Shown one piece after another: positions 44,041 to 54,988 of a stretch of 64,000 nt of DNA (the first letter of the stretch is position 1; each line of letters opens with the position of its first letter). Source of the DNA: Acinetobacter beijerinckii CIP 110307 (GTDB lineage Bacteria; Pseudomonadota; Gammaproteobacteria; Pseudomonadales; Moraxellaceae); the NCBI RefSeq assembly GCF_000369005.1, contig NZ_KB849764.1, positions 687,086-751,085 of the forward strand, given 5' to 3'. The translations under genes were made by a program, and so were the position numbers. The notes under the pieces were generated by a model. It saw nothing but the letters and a program-made list of their open reading frames with translations. It made no database searches and had not been told where the DNA came from.

Positions 44041-44349
44041 TTATTTATTATCAGAAAAAACAATAGCTAAGAAAAATAATAGTGTTATAAAAGCACCCAC
44101 GCCTAAACTAACAATAATTATTTCTAGATTCATAAACTCCATCAATATACCATGTTTTCCCCATGCACCATCAAAGCCATGATTTTCAGATTTCCTACCT
44201 AATCCTCCAATGATACAAAACCCTATACTAGAAATAAAAAAAATACTTAAGGAAGCCTTCCATAGTTTAAAAAGCTTGAGAAACGAAACTAAACTCATTC
44301 CAAGTATAGTCACAATTGAAGCTACAACGGCATAATGCCAGTTATCCAT
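44041..44349 (-). CDS. Hypothetical small membrane protein
   Basis: 102 residues with three predicted membrane segments (VVASIVTILGMSLVSFLKLF, LSIFFISSIGFCIIGGLG, IIIVSLGVGAFITLLFFLAI). A charged loop (RKSENHGFDGAWGKHG) separates the second and third. ATG at 44349 has a good AAGGA. I do not recognise the family. It lies 32 bases after the GntR gene on the same strand and may be the last gene of the urea-carboxylase operon, but this is only from position. Confidence 0.6.
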   Translation of the reverse strand: MDNWHYAVVASIVTILGMSLVSFLKLFKLWKASLSIFFISSIGFCIIGGLGRKSENHGFDGAWGKHGILMEFMNLEIIIVSLGVGAFITLLFFLAIVFSDNK

Positions 44350-44381
44350 AAAAATCCTTGATTGCTCGTCATACTCTAATC

Positions 44382-45077
44382 TTAATAAAACTGACTCGAA
44401 TCCAACATCTGTAAAGTAATTTTTTTTACTTCATCACGACTTTGCATAATATGTGCTTCAATCGCTTGAATGGCCTCATCTACTTTACGATTAAAAATAT
44501 AACCCAGTATTTTTTGATGCTCCTGATAAGTAGCTTCAACGCGATAATCTTTAGAGAAGTCTAAGCGACGAATAATACGAATTCGCTCACTCAAATCACG
44601 ATGAATTCTCGCCATTTCATTATTTCCAGAGGCACGAACTAAAGCGCAATGGAAATCTTCATCTTGTTGTGACAGTTGTTTAATGTCTTTAAGGTATTGA
44701 TGAGATTCAACCAGCCATAAATCTTTTAAAACAGATAATTCAACCGATTTTTGATGATCCATCTGACAAAGTTTACGAATGGAATCTTTTTCTAATACGA
44801 TCCGCACATCATAGAGTTCTTCATAATAACGAAAATTGAGCGGTCGGATTTGCCAACCGCTACGAAAACTCACATCAACATAACCCTCTTGTTGCAAACG
44901 ATACAGCGCTTGTCGGATTGGGGTACGACTTACATCATAAGCTTTTGCAACTTCGGATTCAGTGAAACGTTCACCCGGCATCAGTTTGAAATCAAAGATA
45001 TCATTCTTGATGCGTTGGTAAACCAGCTCAGACAAATTGTCTGAGCTTTTTGTTGTTTTTATTTTGGTTTCTTTCAT
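44382..45077 (-). CDS. GntR-family regulator (FCD subfamily)
   Basis: 231 residues. An N-terminal winged helix (ELVYQRIKNDIFDFKLMPGE, then VAKAYDVSRTPIRQALYRLQ) is followed by an FCD effector domain (YDVRIVLEKDSIRKL, DEDFHCALVRASGNNEM, HQKILGYIFNRKVDEA) with the metal-binding Asp and His residues of FadR/VanR-type members. AAGG lies seven bases before ATG. It is 11 bases downstream of the urea carboxylase gene in the same operon. A perfect TTGTATACAA palindrome lies just before the first gene of that operon and is the expected operator type, so it likely represses its own operon. Confidence 0.9.
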   Translation of the reverse strand: MKETKIKTTKSSDNLSELVYQRIKNDIFDFKLMPGERFTESEVAKAYDVSRTPIRQALYRLQQEGYVDVSFRSGWQIRPLNFRYYEELYDVRIVLEKDSIRKLCQMDHQKSVELSVLKDLWLVESHQYLKDIKQLSQQDEDFHCALVRASGNNEMARIHRDLSERIRIIRRLDFSKDYRVEATYQEHQKILGYIFNRKVDEAIQAIEAHIMQSRDEVKKITLQMLDSSQFY

Positions 45078-45088
45078 GCAACCTTGCC

Positions 45089-48000
45089 TTATTCCATATA
45101 AACCAGTGGTTCGCCACTATGTACGGTTTGCCCTGCTCTACAAATAATGGCTTTTACAATGCCATCTTCTTCTGCATAAACAGGAAGTTCCATTTTCATT
45201 GCTTCAATAATAGCAACAGTTTCACCTTTTTTAACCTCTTGACCGTGTTCAACAAAAATTTTCCAGATATTACCTGTCATCGATGCATTTAATGATGCTA
45301 AATGACTGTAATCAGAGTAGTTATTTTCTTCAATCTGTTCTTCAGGCTGAGCCGCAAACTCCTCTTTCCAGCGATCCACCTCAGTTGTGAATGCTTGTTG
45401 TTGCTTAGCTTTAAACTCGGCAATACTTTCAGCTTCATCATCTAAAAATTTTACATAATCCGCATAATCAAATTCTGTTTCTTCAATCTTGATCTGTGCA
45501 CGACCATTTTCAAAGTCGGCACGCCATTGATTTAATTCCTCTTCTGTCACTTCAAAATATTTGATTTGATCGAAGAATTGTAAGAACCATTGTTTATCGC
45601 CAAATTGTTTGTTTTTCTTAAACTTATTCCAAATTGGCAGAGTACGCCCAATCAATTGATAACCGCCCGGTGAATCCATGCCGTAGATACACATGTACAT
45701 ACCACCAATCCCAACCGTTCCCTCTGCGGTAAAGGTACGAGCTGGATTATATTTAGAACTGAGTAAACGATGGCGTGGGTCAATCGGTACGGCACAAGGT
45801 GCTGTTAAATACACATCACCCAAGCCAAGAATTAAATAGTTCGCATCAAAAATAATATCTTTAACTTCATTTCGATCTGCCAAGCCATTAATGCGTTGGA
45901 TAAAATCAACATTGTTTGGCAACCACGGTGCTTTAGAACAAACACTTTCTTGATAACGTTCAACTGCACCTAAAGTCGCACTGTCTTCAAATGCCATCGG
46001 TAAATGTACGATTCGAGATGGGATTTTTAATTGGCTTAGATCACCCATTTCTTCTTCAAGTTGAAGTAATTGAGCAATTAATTGTGATTGTGGAATTACT
46101 AAGCCATCGTATTTAATCTGTAGTGAACGAACACCCGGTGACAGTTCCAATACGCCTGCAATTTTTGCATCACGAATCATTTGAATCAGTTGATGCACTC
46201 GTAAACGTAAAGCTAAATCTAAAACATTTTCGCCGTATTCTAAGAGAATATAACTATCACCTGCTTGGCGATACACTGTTTTTGGCGACAATTCAGTTGG
46301 TTCACGTTGTGCCAAAATCGTACTGACAACCTCTTGAATTGGCTCAATTGTTTCTACAATTTTGCTTGCTTCCGCAAAGTTTTGGATATTTTCAATTTGC
46401 TGACGTTCAAGTTCATTGGCTTGTTCAATACTAATCGGATAGAAACGAATTTTATCATCAGCTTTGAGCTGCCCAACTTTCCAAAGTTCTGCTTTGGCAA
46501 TCGTCACAGGACAAACGAAACCGCCTAAGCTTGGACCATCTTTCGCCAAAATTACAGGGAAATCGCCTGTGAAGTTAATTGCACCGATCGCATATTCACA
46601 GTCATGGACATTGGATGGGTGTAAACCTGCTTCACCGCCATTTTCTCTTGCCCAGCTTGGCGTTGGTCCTGATAAACGCACACCTAAACGATTTGAGTTA
46701 AAGTGCACCGTCCACTCTGATGCAAAAAACTCTTCTACATATTCAGGTTTAAAGAAATCTGGTGCGCCATGCGGACCATATAACACCGCAATTTCCCATT
46801 CATTAGTGTATTCAGGAATCAAGTTAGTCGACAATGCTTGAGGCATATCATGAGCAAGTGGCAGTTCTGCACTCGCAAATGCTGGATCAACCATTTTAAT
46901 CATGTCACCGACACGTAAGGTGCGACCTGCATGACCACCAAAATTACCAAGCGCAAAGGTAGAGCGACTACCCAAATATACTGGAACATCCAAACCATTT
47001 CGTACCGCTAAATATGTACGGCAACCTGATTCAACTTGACCGATTTTTAGAATTTGTCCTGCTTTAACTTCAACAGGTTTCCAAAAATCAATTTCCTGAT
47101 CATCTAACAAAGCAGTACAACTTGCGCCCGCCAAAGCAATAATCGTATCTGTATGAAACTTTAATGTTGGTCCGACTAAAGTAAACTCAAAACCTGCGGC
47201 TTTAGCATCATTTCCAACAATACGATTGGCAAGCTGAAATGCATAATCATCCATTGGACCGGATGGTGGTACACCAATATCCCAATAGCCTGTACGACCT
47301 GGATAATCTTGAATTGAACTTAAAGTCCCTGCTTGAACCACTTCAATTACGTTTGGCGTGTAGTTGAAATCATCCAACATTCTTGTCCAAATTTGCATAG
47401 ATTCAAAACGCTGATCTGAAACGATTGCACGTGCGTAATCCAAGTTTGTACTGATACCGTTCAAGCGTGTTTCAGCCAATACATGCTTTAATTTTTCAAT
47501 AGAACTGGCACGATCATCAGCATGTACAATAATTTTGGCAATCATCGGGTCGAAGTATTGAGAAATCTCTGTGCCTGTTTTGACCCAAGTATCAACACGT
47601 GTACCCTCAGGAAAGGCAACTTCTGTCAGTACACCAGGACTAGGCTGAAAATTTTTCACAGGGTCTTCGGCATAAACACGAACCTCAATCGCTGCACCTT
47701 TAGGCTGAATATTGTTGAGATATGTCCAATCAAGTTCATCGCCTGCAGCAACTTTGAGCATGCATTCAATCAAGTCTAGACCCGTAACCATCTCAGTGAC
47801 TGGATGCTCAACCTGTAAGCGTGTATTCACTTCTAGAAAATAAAACTCATCTCGATTGGCATCGTAAATAAACTCTACTGTTCCTGCACTACGATAATTA
47901 ACGGATTTACCCAGTTCTACCGCTGCTTGATGCAGTTTTTTACGTGTCGCCTCAGGTAAGTTTGCCGCCGGAGTTTCCTCGACCACTTTTTGATTACGAC

Positions 48001-48694
48001 GTTGCAAAGAGCAATCACGCTCACCAAATGCAACGACTTGTCCTTTTCCATCCCCAAAGATTTGTACTTCAACATGACGAGCTTTATCAATAAAGCATTC
48101 AATAAATACGCCTGCATCATTAAAAAACTGCTCGCCCAAACGTTTTACACTTTCATAAGCATCGGTTAACGCTTGTGGCGTATCACAACGAGTCAAACCA
48201 ATACCACCACCGCCAGCAGTACTTTTCAACATAATTGGATAGCCAATACGATCTGCGGCAGTCAGTGCTTCATCTAAACTATCCAACAATCCAGTTCCTG
48301 GTGTCATTGGTACATTGGCAGCAGCAGCTAATTCACGAGCACGATGCTTTAGACCAAATTCTAGAATTTGCTCAGCCGTTGGTCCCATGAAAGCAATATT
48401 ATTTTCTTCGCAAGCACGAGCAAAATCTGCACTTTCAGAAAGAAAGCCATAACCTGGAAAGATTGCCTCAGCGCCAGTTTTTTTAGCAGCCTGAATTAAT
48501 TTTTCGATACTCAAATAAGTATCTGCTGGTTTTAAACCGTCTAATGCAATTGCAATATCAGCATTTTCAACATGTTGTGCATAACGATCACTATCCGAAT
48601 ACACAGCAACACTGGTTACACCTAATTTTTTAAGTGTGCGAATCGCCCGTACAGCAATTTCACCACGGTTTGCAATAAGTACAGTTTTAAACAT
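45089..48694 (-). CDS. uca: Urea carboxylase (urea amidolyase, carboxylase part)
   Basis: 1201 residues from ATG at 48694, with GGGGGAA nine bases upstream; the longer ORF begins at TTG inside the spacer. Biotin carboxylase domain about 1-445 (FKTVLIANRGEIAVRAIRTL, ATP-grasp LKSTAGGGGIGLTRC). Carboxyltransferase domain of KipA-then-KipI type follows (VVQAGTLSSIQDYPGRTGYW near 455; the HLPMAF region near 900). The C-terminal biotin carrier domain has EAMKMELPV with the biotinylated Lys near 1165. It makes allophanate from urea with ATP and bicarbonate; the allophanate hydrolase is encoded directly upstream. Many enzymes of this type prefer guanidine, so urea is inferred. Confidence 0.92.
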   Translation of the reverse strand: MFKTVLIANRGEIAVRAIRTLKKLGVTSVAVYSDSDRYAQHVENADIAIALDGLKPADTYLSIEKLIQAAKKTGAEAIFPGYGFLSESADFARACEENNIAFMGPTAEQILEFGLKHRARELAAAANVPMTPGTGLLDSLDEALTAADRIGYPIMLKSTAGGGGIGLTRCDTPQALTDAYESVKRLGEQFFNDAGVFIECFIDKARHVEVQIFGDGKGQVVAFGERDCSLQRRNQKVVEETPAANLPEATRKKLHQAAVELGKSVNYRSAGTVEFIYDANRDEFYFLEVNTRLQVEHPVTEMVTGLDLIECMLKVAAGDELDWTYLNNIQPKGAAIEVRVYAEDPVKNFQPSPGVLTEVAFPEGTRVDTWVKTGTEISQYFDPMIAKIIVHADDRASSIEKLKHVLAETRLNGISTNLDYARAIVSDQRFESMQIWTRMLDDFNYTPNVIEVVQAGTLSSIQDYPGRTGYWDIGVPPSGPMDDYAFQLANRIVGNDAKAAGFEFTLVGPTLKFHTDTIIALAGASCTALLDDQEIDFWKPVEVKAGQILKIGQVESGCRTYLAVRNGLDVPVYLGSRSTFALGNFGGHAGRTLRVGDMIKMVDPAFASAELPLAHDMPQALSTNLIPEYTNEWEIAVLYGPHGAPDFFKPEYVEEFFASEWTVHFNSNRLGVRLSGPTPSWARENGGEAGLHPSNVHDCEYAIGAINFTGDFPVILAKDGPSLGGFVCPVTIAKAELWKVGQLKADDKIRFYPISIEQANELERQQIENIQNFAEASKIVETIEPIQEVVSTILAQREPTELSPKTVYRQAGDSYILLEYGENVLDLALRLRVHQLIQMIRDAKIAGVLELSPGVRSLQIKYDGLVIPQSQLIAQLLQLEEEMGDLSQLKIPSRIVHLPMAFEDSATLGAVERYQESVCSKAPWLPNNVDFIQRINGLADRNEVKDIIFDANYLILGLGDVYLTAPCAVPIDPRHRLLSSKYNPARTFTAEGTVGIGGMYMCIYGMDSPGGYQLIGRTLPIWNKFKKNKQFGDKQWFLQFFDQIKYFEVTEEELNQWRADFENGRAQIKIEETEFDYADYVKFLDDEAESIAEFKAKQQQAFTTEVDRWKEEFAAQPEEQIEENNYSDYSHLASLNASMTGNIWKIFVEHGQEVKKGETVAIIEAMKMELPVYAEEDGIVKAIICRAGQTVHSGEPLVYME

Positions 48695-48709
48695 GATGAT
48701 TTCCCCCAA

Positions 48710-50536
48710 TTAATTCGCTGTGTTTGCCGCTTGACTGTTACGATGTTGGATATAAGCTCTCCATCCACCAAAATGACTAATATTCTCAGCATCATCTATG
48801 CCATAAGGCTCACAAATAAAACCTTTCACCCAGCGACCATCTTCCAGCTCGACATTCCCCATACCTAGAGGCGTTGGTATTTCTGCTACAAACTCGCCAA
48901 ATCGTGCAATTGGCACATCCCAAAGTTCTACAATGATGCTTTGTCCATCTTGCTGACGTGCTAAGCCGGGTTTCGGTGGAACAGTACCGTTCAATGCATA
49001 AAGCGCATAGTTTTTAGAGGTTGTTGTGGTTTCGATATGCACGGCATCACGTGTGGTGAGTTGAAAATTTAATGGCATACCCGTTAGATGAGCACCAACG
49101 ACTGCAACACGAATATGATGTTGCGAAATAGGTGTAGCAGAACTTAAAGGCAGAGCTTTATCCAATGCTCCTAATTTCAGTGAAAGATAGTTTTGCCAAG
49201 CTTTGCCAAAATGAACCAATGCCGCATCATGCCAAGCAGGTGCAATTAGAGTGATCCCAAATGGTAAATGGTCAGCCCTAAATCCTGCTGGTAAAGCTAA
49301 AGCACTCAAATCTGCCAAGTTGGTAAAGTTAGTGTAGGTTCCTAAATGAGCGTTATATTCAATCGGATTTTGTTCAAGCTGCTCAATGGTATAAATTGTA
49401 GGTGCGGTTGGAACAATTAAGGCATCAAAGTCAGCCAATCTTTGTTGGATTTTTCGAGCTAAATCTTGTTTTAAATATTCTGCATTGTAGGCATCCACCG
49501 CTGAATATTTTTCGCCGTTTTTAATAATTTCTAATACCGTTGGATCAAATGCATCAGGATTAGCTTTCAGTAAATCTTCAACCGCTGCGGTACGTTCTGC
49601 CACCCATGAACCTTGATATAGTTGCACCGCCAGTTGCTCAAAATCTGAAAAATCGATTCTAGTAATTTCAGCATTTAATGACTCAAGTAATTGGACTGTT
49701 TGCTGAAATGCTTTTTCAGCCTGTTCATCTCCAAAGAAATTTAGTTTTTCTGGAATGGCAAATTTTAATTTGCTAGAGAAATGCGCTGGCACATTCTTTG
49801 GATGCTTACGTGAATAGCTGTCCAATGGATCATATGCTTCTAAAACATTTGCAACCAAATCTGCGTCTATAACGGTTAAGGCAAAGATCGAAATACAATC
49901 TAGACTTTTACATGCAGGCAATAAACCACGATTTGAAAACCGCCCTTTGGTTGGCTTTAACCCAACAATATTGTTAAACGCTGCGGGTACACGCCCTGAA
50001 CCTGCGGTGTCTGTGCCTAATGCAAATGGGACAAATCCACGAGCAACCACACTTGCTGAACCAGAACTTGAGCCACCACTGACATATTTAGAGTTAAATG
50101 TATTTGCAACAGCACCATATGGAGAGCGAGTTCCTACTAAACCTGTTGCAAACTGATCAAGATTAGTTTTACCAACTACGATTGCACCTGCTTGCTTCAA
50201 CAAACGCACTGTTTCAGCATCTTGTACTGCAATTGTATTTAATACCTTACAAGCTGCGGTAGTTACAAACCCTGCAGCATCAATATTATCTTTCACTGCA
50301 AACGGAACGCCATAAAGTGGAAATTGTTTTGCTAAACTCTCAGCTTCTTTAGTTAATTCATTGAGAAATTGAATTTGCTGTTCAATCTGTTCTACCGTCG
50401 CAATTGAAATCCACGCATTATCTTGAGGATCAATTGATGCAACTAAATCTTTTAAAGTATCAAGTTGGATTTCATTTTTTGAATAAGCTGTTTGCCACTC
50501 TGAAATTGTCCAACCTAAAGTTTTTATCTCATGCAT
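48710..50536 (-). CDS. atzF: Allophanate hydrolase
   Basis: 608 residues. The amidase-signature domain has the full catalytic triad: Lys82 (AVKDNID), cis-Ser156 (GGSSSGSA) and nucleophile Ser180 (DTAGSGRVPAAF). The C-terminal part (about 470-600, IRVAVVGAHLTGMPLNFQL, GLARQQDGQSIIVELWDVPI) is the extra domain seen in AtzF-type enzymes, which separates them from plain amidases. It turns allophanate into ammonia and CO2. It is the first gene of the operon with urea carboxylase 15 bases on. ATG at 50536 lies 15 bases from a perfect 12-base palindrome. Confidence 0.93.
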   Translation of the reverse strand: MHEIKTLGWTISEWQTAYSKNEIQLDTLKDLVASIDPQDNAWISIATVEQIEQQIQFLNELTKEAESLAKQFPLYGVPFAVKDNIDAAGFVTTAACKVLNTIAVQDAETVRLLKQAGAIVVGKTNLDQFATGLVGTRSPYGAVANTFNSKYVSGGSSSGSASVVARGFVPFALGTDTAGSGRVPAAFNNIVGLKPTKGRFSNRGLLPACKSLDCISIFALTVIDADLVANVLEAYDPLDSYSRKHPKNVPAHFSSKLKFAIPEKLNFFGDEQAEKAFQQTVQLLESLNAEITRIDFSDFEQLAVQLYQGSWVAERTAAVEDLLKANPDAFDPTVLEIIKNGEKYSAVDAYNAEYLKQDLARKIQQRLADFDALIVPTAPTIYTIEQLEQNPIEYNAHLGTYTNFTNLADLSALALPAGFRADHLPFGITLIAPAWHDAALVHFGKAWQNYLSLKLGALDKALPLSSATPISQHHIRVAVVGAHLTGMPLNFQLTTRDAVHIETTTTSKNYALYALNGTVPPKPGLARQQDGQSIIVELWDVPIARFGEFVAEIPTPLGMGNVELEDGRWVKGFICEPYGIDDAENISHFGGWRAYIQHRNSQAANTAN

Positions 50537-50550
50537 TTTATGAATCCCAT

Positions 50551-50562
50551 CTTGTATACAAG
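50551..50562. promoter_or_regulatory. Candidate GntR operator before allophanate hydrolase
   Basis: CTTGTATACAAG is a perfect 12-base palindrome carrying the TTGTATACAA core bound by several FCD-type GntR proteins. It sits 15 bases before the start of the operon that also encodes a GntR regulator. Bound protein here would block transcription or translation start. Confidence 0.7.
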
Positions 50563-50901
50563 TTTGGATAAATAAAAGCAGAAAGTGTGCCAGTTTTTTT
50601 TTACATAAAATTCAATTAATTATCTTATTCACCATGAACTTTTAAACTTGTAGATTAACTAATGGTGCTAAAAAGGCTTTGTTTTAATGCACGTGCGCCA
50701 CAATTCAGCAAGATGCGATTTTATTTAAGAGCTTAAGCTTAGTATTAGAGCAAATTTTTTCTTGGATTTTGCAATTTGAGAAATTGAAGCTATGAGTTTG
50801 ATTATTTTCAGCAATTAGCTTTGAGCAGAACAAAAATCTTGATCGTTAGAGCATCTATCTTTTAGGTATTTTTTGATATGTGGCTTTGAGAAGCTTCATT
50901 A
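50563..50901. other. Spacer between allophanate hydrolase and formaldehyde dehydrogenase genes
   Basis: AT-rich DNA that must hold the promoter of the allophanate/urea carboxylase operon. I looked for a guanidine-type riboswitch, a sigma-54 promoter and small ORFs and found nothing convincing. Confidence 0.5.
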
Positions 50902-50939
50902 TTTAGCTTTGATGATGCAAAAGTATCATCAAAGCTAAA
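50902..50939 (-). terminator. Intrinsic terminator of the formaldehyde dehydrogenase gene
   Basis: Perfect 15-base stem (TTTAGCTTTGATGAT and its complement), eight-base loop, nine bases beyond the stop. The T-tail on the minus strand is weak, but the stem is long. Confidence 0.75.
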
Positions 50940-50948
50940 CGTTAATAA

Positions 50949-52076
<1,128 letters not shown>

Positions 52077-52189
52077 TCATGTAGTGTTTTATGTTTCTGT
52101 AACAGTTAACTGATTTTATGCTGATATTCAACATCATCAAGTAGATATAATGCTATCTTTACATAAGTAAGCAACATTTCACGATAAAA

Positions 52190-53743
52190 ATGATAAAGAA
52201 TTTGTACCACTTTAGAAGTATATCGCTTGTTACATTAGTTACTTTAAGTGGTTGTTCATTGCCACCCAATCAAAATCATGATCGGAGTATTTCTGTGCAA
52301 ACTAAAACTAAGTGGATGAATGATCCGCAAGCCGATCTTAATATTGAAAAAGGATTAACTGCATTCTTAGCTTTAGATGATGCTTTTTTAAGTATAGCGT
52401 CACGTATTCACTTAATTCGAAATGCTAAGCATCAACTTGATTTGCAATATTATATTTGGAATGACGATGCAATTGGCAATCTGATGTTGCATGAGCTTTT
52501 AAAAGCAGCGGATCGTGGCGTAAAAATTCGTTTACTGATTGATGATCAAAATGGAGTAAAGCTAGACAAAACATTAAAAGCGCTCGCTCAACATCCAAAT
52601 TTTGAAATTCGAATTTTTAATCCCTATAAATTTAGACACTTACGTTTTATTGATTATATCTTTAGATTAAAACAAATTAATCATCGTATGCATAATAAAT
52701 TGACGATTGCAGATGCCTCTATTGCTGTGACTGGTGGTCGAAATATTAGTAGTGAATACTTTGAAGCTAGTGATCAATTTCAATTTAGCGATATGGACAT
52801 TTTGTTCTATGGAAAAGCAGTAAATCGAGCAGAACATGTTTTTGATGAGTTTTGGAATAATCAGCTTAGTTATTCAACTGAACAATTACTTGGTCATACA
52901 ACGACTCAATCACTTGAACAATTAAGAATAACCTATGGAAATTTAGATAAAATTAACACCCCTACGGAAGACAAATTAGAAGAAGCGCAAGATTATTTAA
53001 AATTGCGCCTACAAAATTACCCAATCCAATGGGCTAAAGCATATTTTGTCGCAGACCATCCTGACAAAGCATTGGGACAAGCTAAAGATCAACAACTTTT
53101 ATTTTCCCAAGTGTTAAAAATTATGGGAGAACCTAAACAACATATGGAATTGGTTTCAGCATATTTTGTACCTACAGATATCGGCACGAAATATCTTAGC
53201 CAATTATCACAAGATGGAATTAAAGTACGCGTTTTGACAAATAGTTTAGTCGCAAATGATGTTGCAGTGGTTCATTCATTTTACAACTTATATCGAAAAC
53301 CCCTCTTGAAAAGTGGGATACAACTTTATGAATTTAAGCCCAATATAGAACGAAAAAAACGAACATGGTATGAAGTTGCAACTGGTAGCGTTATTCCAGT
53401 CAAGGGAAAAAATCGTTCTAGTCTACACGCTAAATTTTTTGATGTGGATGGAAAAGTATTTATTGGCTCGTTTAACTTTGATCCGCGTTCAGCTCATTTA
53501 AATACTGAAGTCGGTTTAGTGGTTGAATCAGATCATTTACAAGACCAAATTACAGCGATGCTTGACCAACATTTACTACAAGTTGCCTATCAACTCAAAC
53601 TTGATGAAAATGGAAATATCGTTTGGTATGAACATAATCAAGATGGTGAAGTAATTAAACATCATCATGATCCTGAGAGTACTGCATTTCAGCGGTTTAC
53701 GATGAATGTTGTATCTTATTTTCCAGTGGAATGGATGATGTAA
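52190..53743 (+). CDS. Phospholipase D family lipoprotein (cardiolipin-synthase-C-like)
   Basis: 517 residues. The signal peptide has a lipobox (TLVTLSGCSLPP, Cys near 22). Two HKD motifs are complete: HNKLTIADASIAVTGGRN near 167 and HAKFFDVDGKVFIGSFNFDP near 413, both with His, Lys and Asp. It resembles ClsC/YmdC, which makes cardiolipin with a partner protein, and related phospholipase-D-like proteins. Acinetobacter has several of these. No partner gene such as ymdB lies beside it. No ribosome binding site is evident before ATG at 52190. It is divergent from the formaldehyde dehydrogenase gene. Confidence 0.88.
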   Translation: MIKNLYHFRSISLVTLVTLSGCSLPPNQNHDRSISVQTKTKWMNDPQADLNIEKGLTAFLALDDAFLSIASRIHLIRNAKHQLDLQYYIWNDDAIGNLMLHELLKAADRGVKIRLLIDDQNGVKLDKTLKALAQHPNFEIRIFNPYKFRHLRFIDYIFRLKQINHRMHNKLTIADASIAVTGGRNISSEYFEASDQFQFSDMDILFYGKAVNRAEHVFDEFWNNQLSYSTEQLLGHTTTQSLEQLRITYGNLDKINTPTEDKLEEAQDYLKLRLQNYPIQWAKAYFVADHPDKALGQAKDQQLLFSQVLKIMGEPKQHMELVSAYFVPTDIGTKYLSQLSQDGIKVRVLTNSLVANDVAVVHSFYNLYRKPLLKSGIQLYEFKPNIERKKRTWYEVATGSVIPVKGKNRSSLHAKFFDVDGKVFIGSFNFDPRSAHLNTEVGLVVESDHLQDQITAMLDQHLLQVAYQLKLDENGNIVWYEHNQDGEVIKHHHDPESTAFQRFTMNVVSYFPVEWMM

Positions 53744-53848
53744 ATATCTATGAACATACTCTAATTGACTAAATTGACATACCAAATATAAGTAAAGACT
53801 ATTCTTTTATCAATTTTATATGCTTAATTTATATTACTAAAAAATAAT

Positions 53849-54349
53849 ATGGACAATATAATGATATTAGAAAAAGATTGGAAAAACATTCAACATGTAT
53901 TTTCTTCTGCACAAAAGTCGTCCTTACATGCATCTATTGCAACCGTAGATTCATTAGGTCAACCTACAATCACTCCTATTGGTACAATCTTTTTAAATGA
54001 TGACCAAACAGCTTATTTCTTTGATACTTATACAGATAAGCTAAGTGAAAACCTTTTTCAAAATTCAAAAGCTTGTATTCAAGCCATTAATACCAACAAG
54101 TGGTTTTGGTTAAGCTCCTTCATTAAGGGACATTTTGATCAGTATTTTGGAGTTCGTCTGTATGTAGAAATTGGCGATTTACGCCCTGCTACAGAACAAG
54201 AAAAGCTAGCCGTCGCTCATAGAACTAAACCTCTTCAATGGACAAAAGGCAGCCAGTTAATTTGGTCTGAATTTACTCAAGTAAGAAATGTTAAGATCAA
54301 TACATTTAGATGGGTTAAATATCCCAATATGATGGAACATTTAAATTAA
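53849..54349 (+). CDS. Pyridoxamine 5'-phosphate oxidase-like FMN-binding protein
   Basis: 166 residues of the split-barrel fold: ASIATVDSLGQPTITPIGTI then DQTAYFFDTYTDKLSENLF, a typical FMN-binding flavin-split-barrel start. The tail WSEFTQVRNVKINTFRWV ends the barrel. The start may be ATG at 53861 (MILEKDW), which has GGA seven bases ahead, rather than 53849. The last four bases are shared with the stop of the convergent methyltransferase gene. The reaction is unknown; members bind FMN, F420 or haem. Confidence 0.8.
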   Translation: MDNIMILEKDWKNIQHVFSSAQKSSLHASIATVDSLGQPTITPIGTIFLNDDQTAYFFDTYTDKLSENLFQNSKACIQAINTNKWFWLSSFIKGHFDQYFGVRLYVEIGDLRPATEQEKLAVAHRTKPLQWTKGSQLIWSEFTQVRNVKINTFRWVKYPNMMEHLN

Positions 54350-54969
54350 CGGTCTTTCATTTCAAACAGACATAGTCCCTCTATTTCTAAAGGTATTTTG
54401 ATCTCTTGAAATGATGCTCGTGTGAGCGCATCTATATGCTCTTGTTTATTCATATAAAGTTGATCATTTTGCATGGCATTCGGTGCACACATGTGATCAC
54501 AAACTAAATAGTTCGCTTTCGGCTTTAAAAGTGTTTTCACAATTTTATGGAAATTTTCAGCATGTCTTTTATGTCTGAGCTCATGAAGAGCTTGATGGAT
54601 AATGATAAAATCATATTTTTGATTTAGAGCATCGTGCCAATTAGATTGTTTAAAATCTCCAATAAAGTATTTTGCTCGTGATCGTTCAGAAACATCTAAC
54701 TTTTCTTGGGCAAGTTGATGCATCGCTTCAGAAAAGTCAAAGGCAGTATATTCAATATGAGGCAATTGAGAGAGTAAATATTTAGCAAGAAAACCTGGAC
54801 CTGAACAAAGTTCCAAGACATGACATTTATCAAGTTTACGCTGTGCAATCAGATTTGCGTAATAAGCAAAAAAATCTTTTCTCCACGGACGCTTAACATT
54901 CGCTGTTTCTTGCCATTCAAACGCATCAGCAAAGCTTCGTAAATCAATTGGACTTTCAACATCTTTCAT
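54346..54969 (-). CDS. SAM-dependent methyltransferase (class I)
   Basis: 207 residues of a Rossmann methyltransferase. Motif I VLELCSGPGFLAKYLL lies near 55-70; the acidic AFDFSEAMHQLAQEKL follows, then the GDFKQ and DFIIIHQALHELRHK segment (motif IV). The C-terminal part ends KIPLEIEGLCLFEMKDR. A leading segment of about 45 residues has no clear role. Its start has ACAGGGAATAGTA. The DNA-glycosylase gene upstream is 19 bases away, so the two could be co-transcribed. The substrate is unknown. Confidence 0.85.
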   Translation of the reverse strand: MKDVESPIDLRSFADAFEWQETANVKRPWRKDFFAYYANLIAQRKLDKCHVLELCSGPGFLAKYLLSQLPHIEYTAFDFSEAMHQLAQEKLDVSERSRAKYFIGDFKQSNWHDALNQKYDFIIIHQALHELRHKRHAENFHKIVKTLLKPKANYLVCDHMCAPNAMQNDQLYMNKQEHIDALTRASFQEIKIPLEIEGLCLFEMKDR

Positions 54970-54988
54970 TACTATTCCCTGTATTTAA

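Noticed and set aside
50688-50700. Possible sigma-54 promoter (TGGCGCACGTGCA on the minus strand) for the urea operon
   Set aside because: The GG and GC elements are nine bases apart instead of twelve.
50563-50901. Guanidine (ykkC-type) riboswitch before the carboxylase operon
   Set aside because: No conserved paired segments or ACGR-type loop could be found by eye; the spacer is simple AT-rich DNA.
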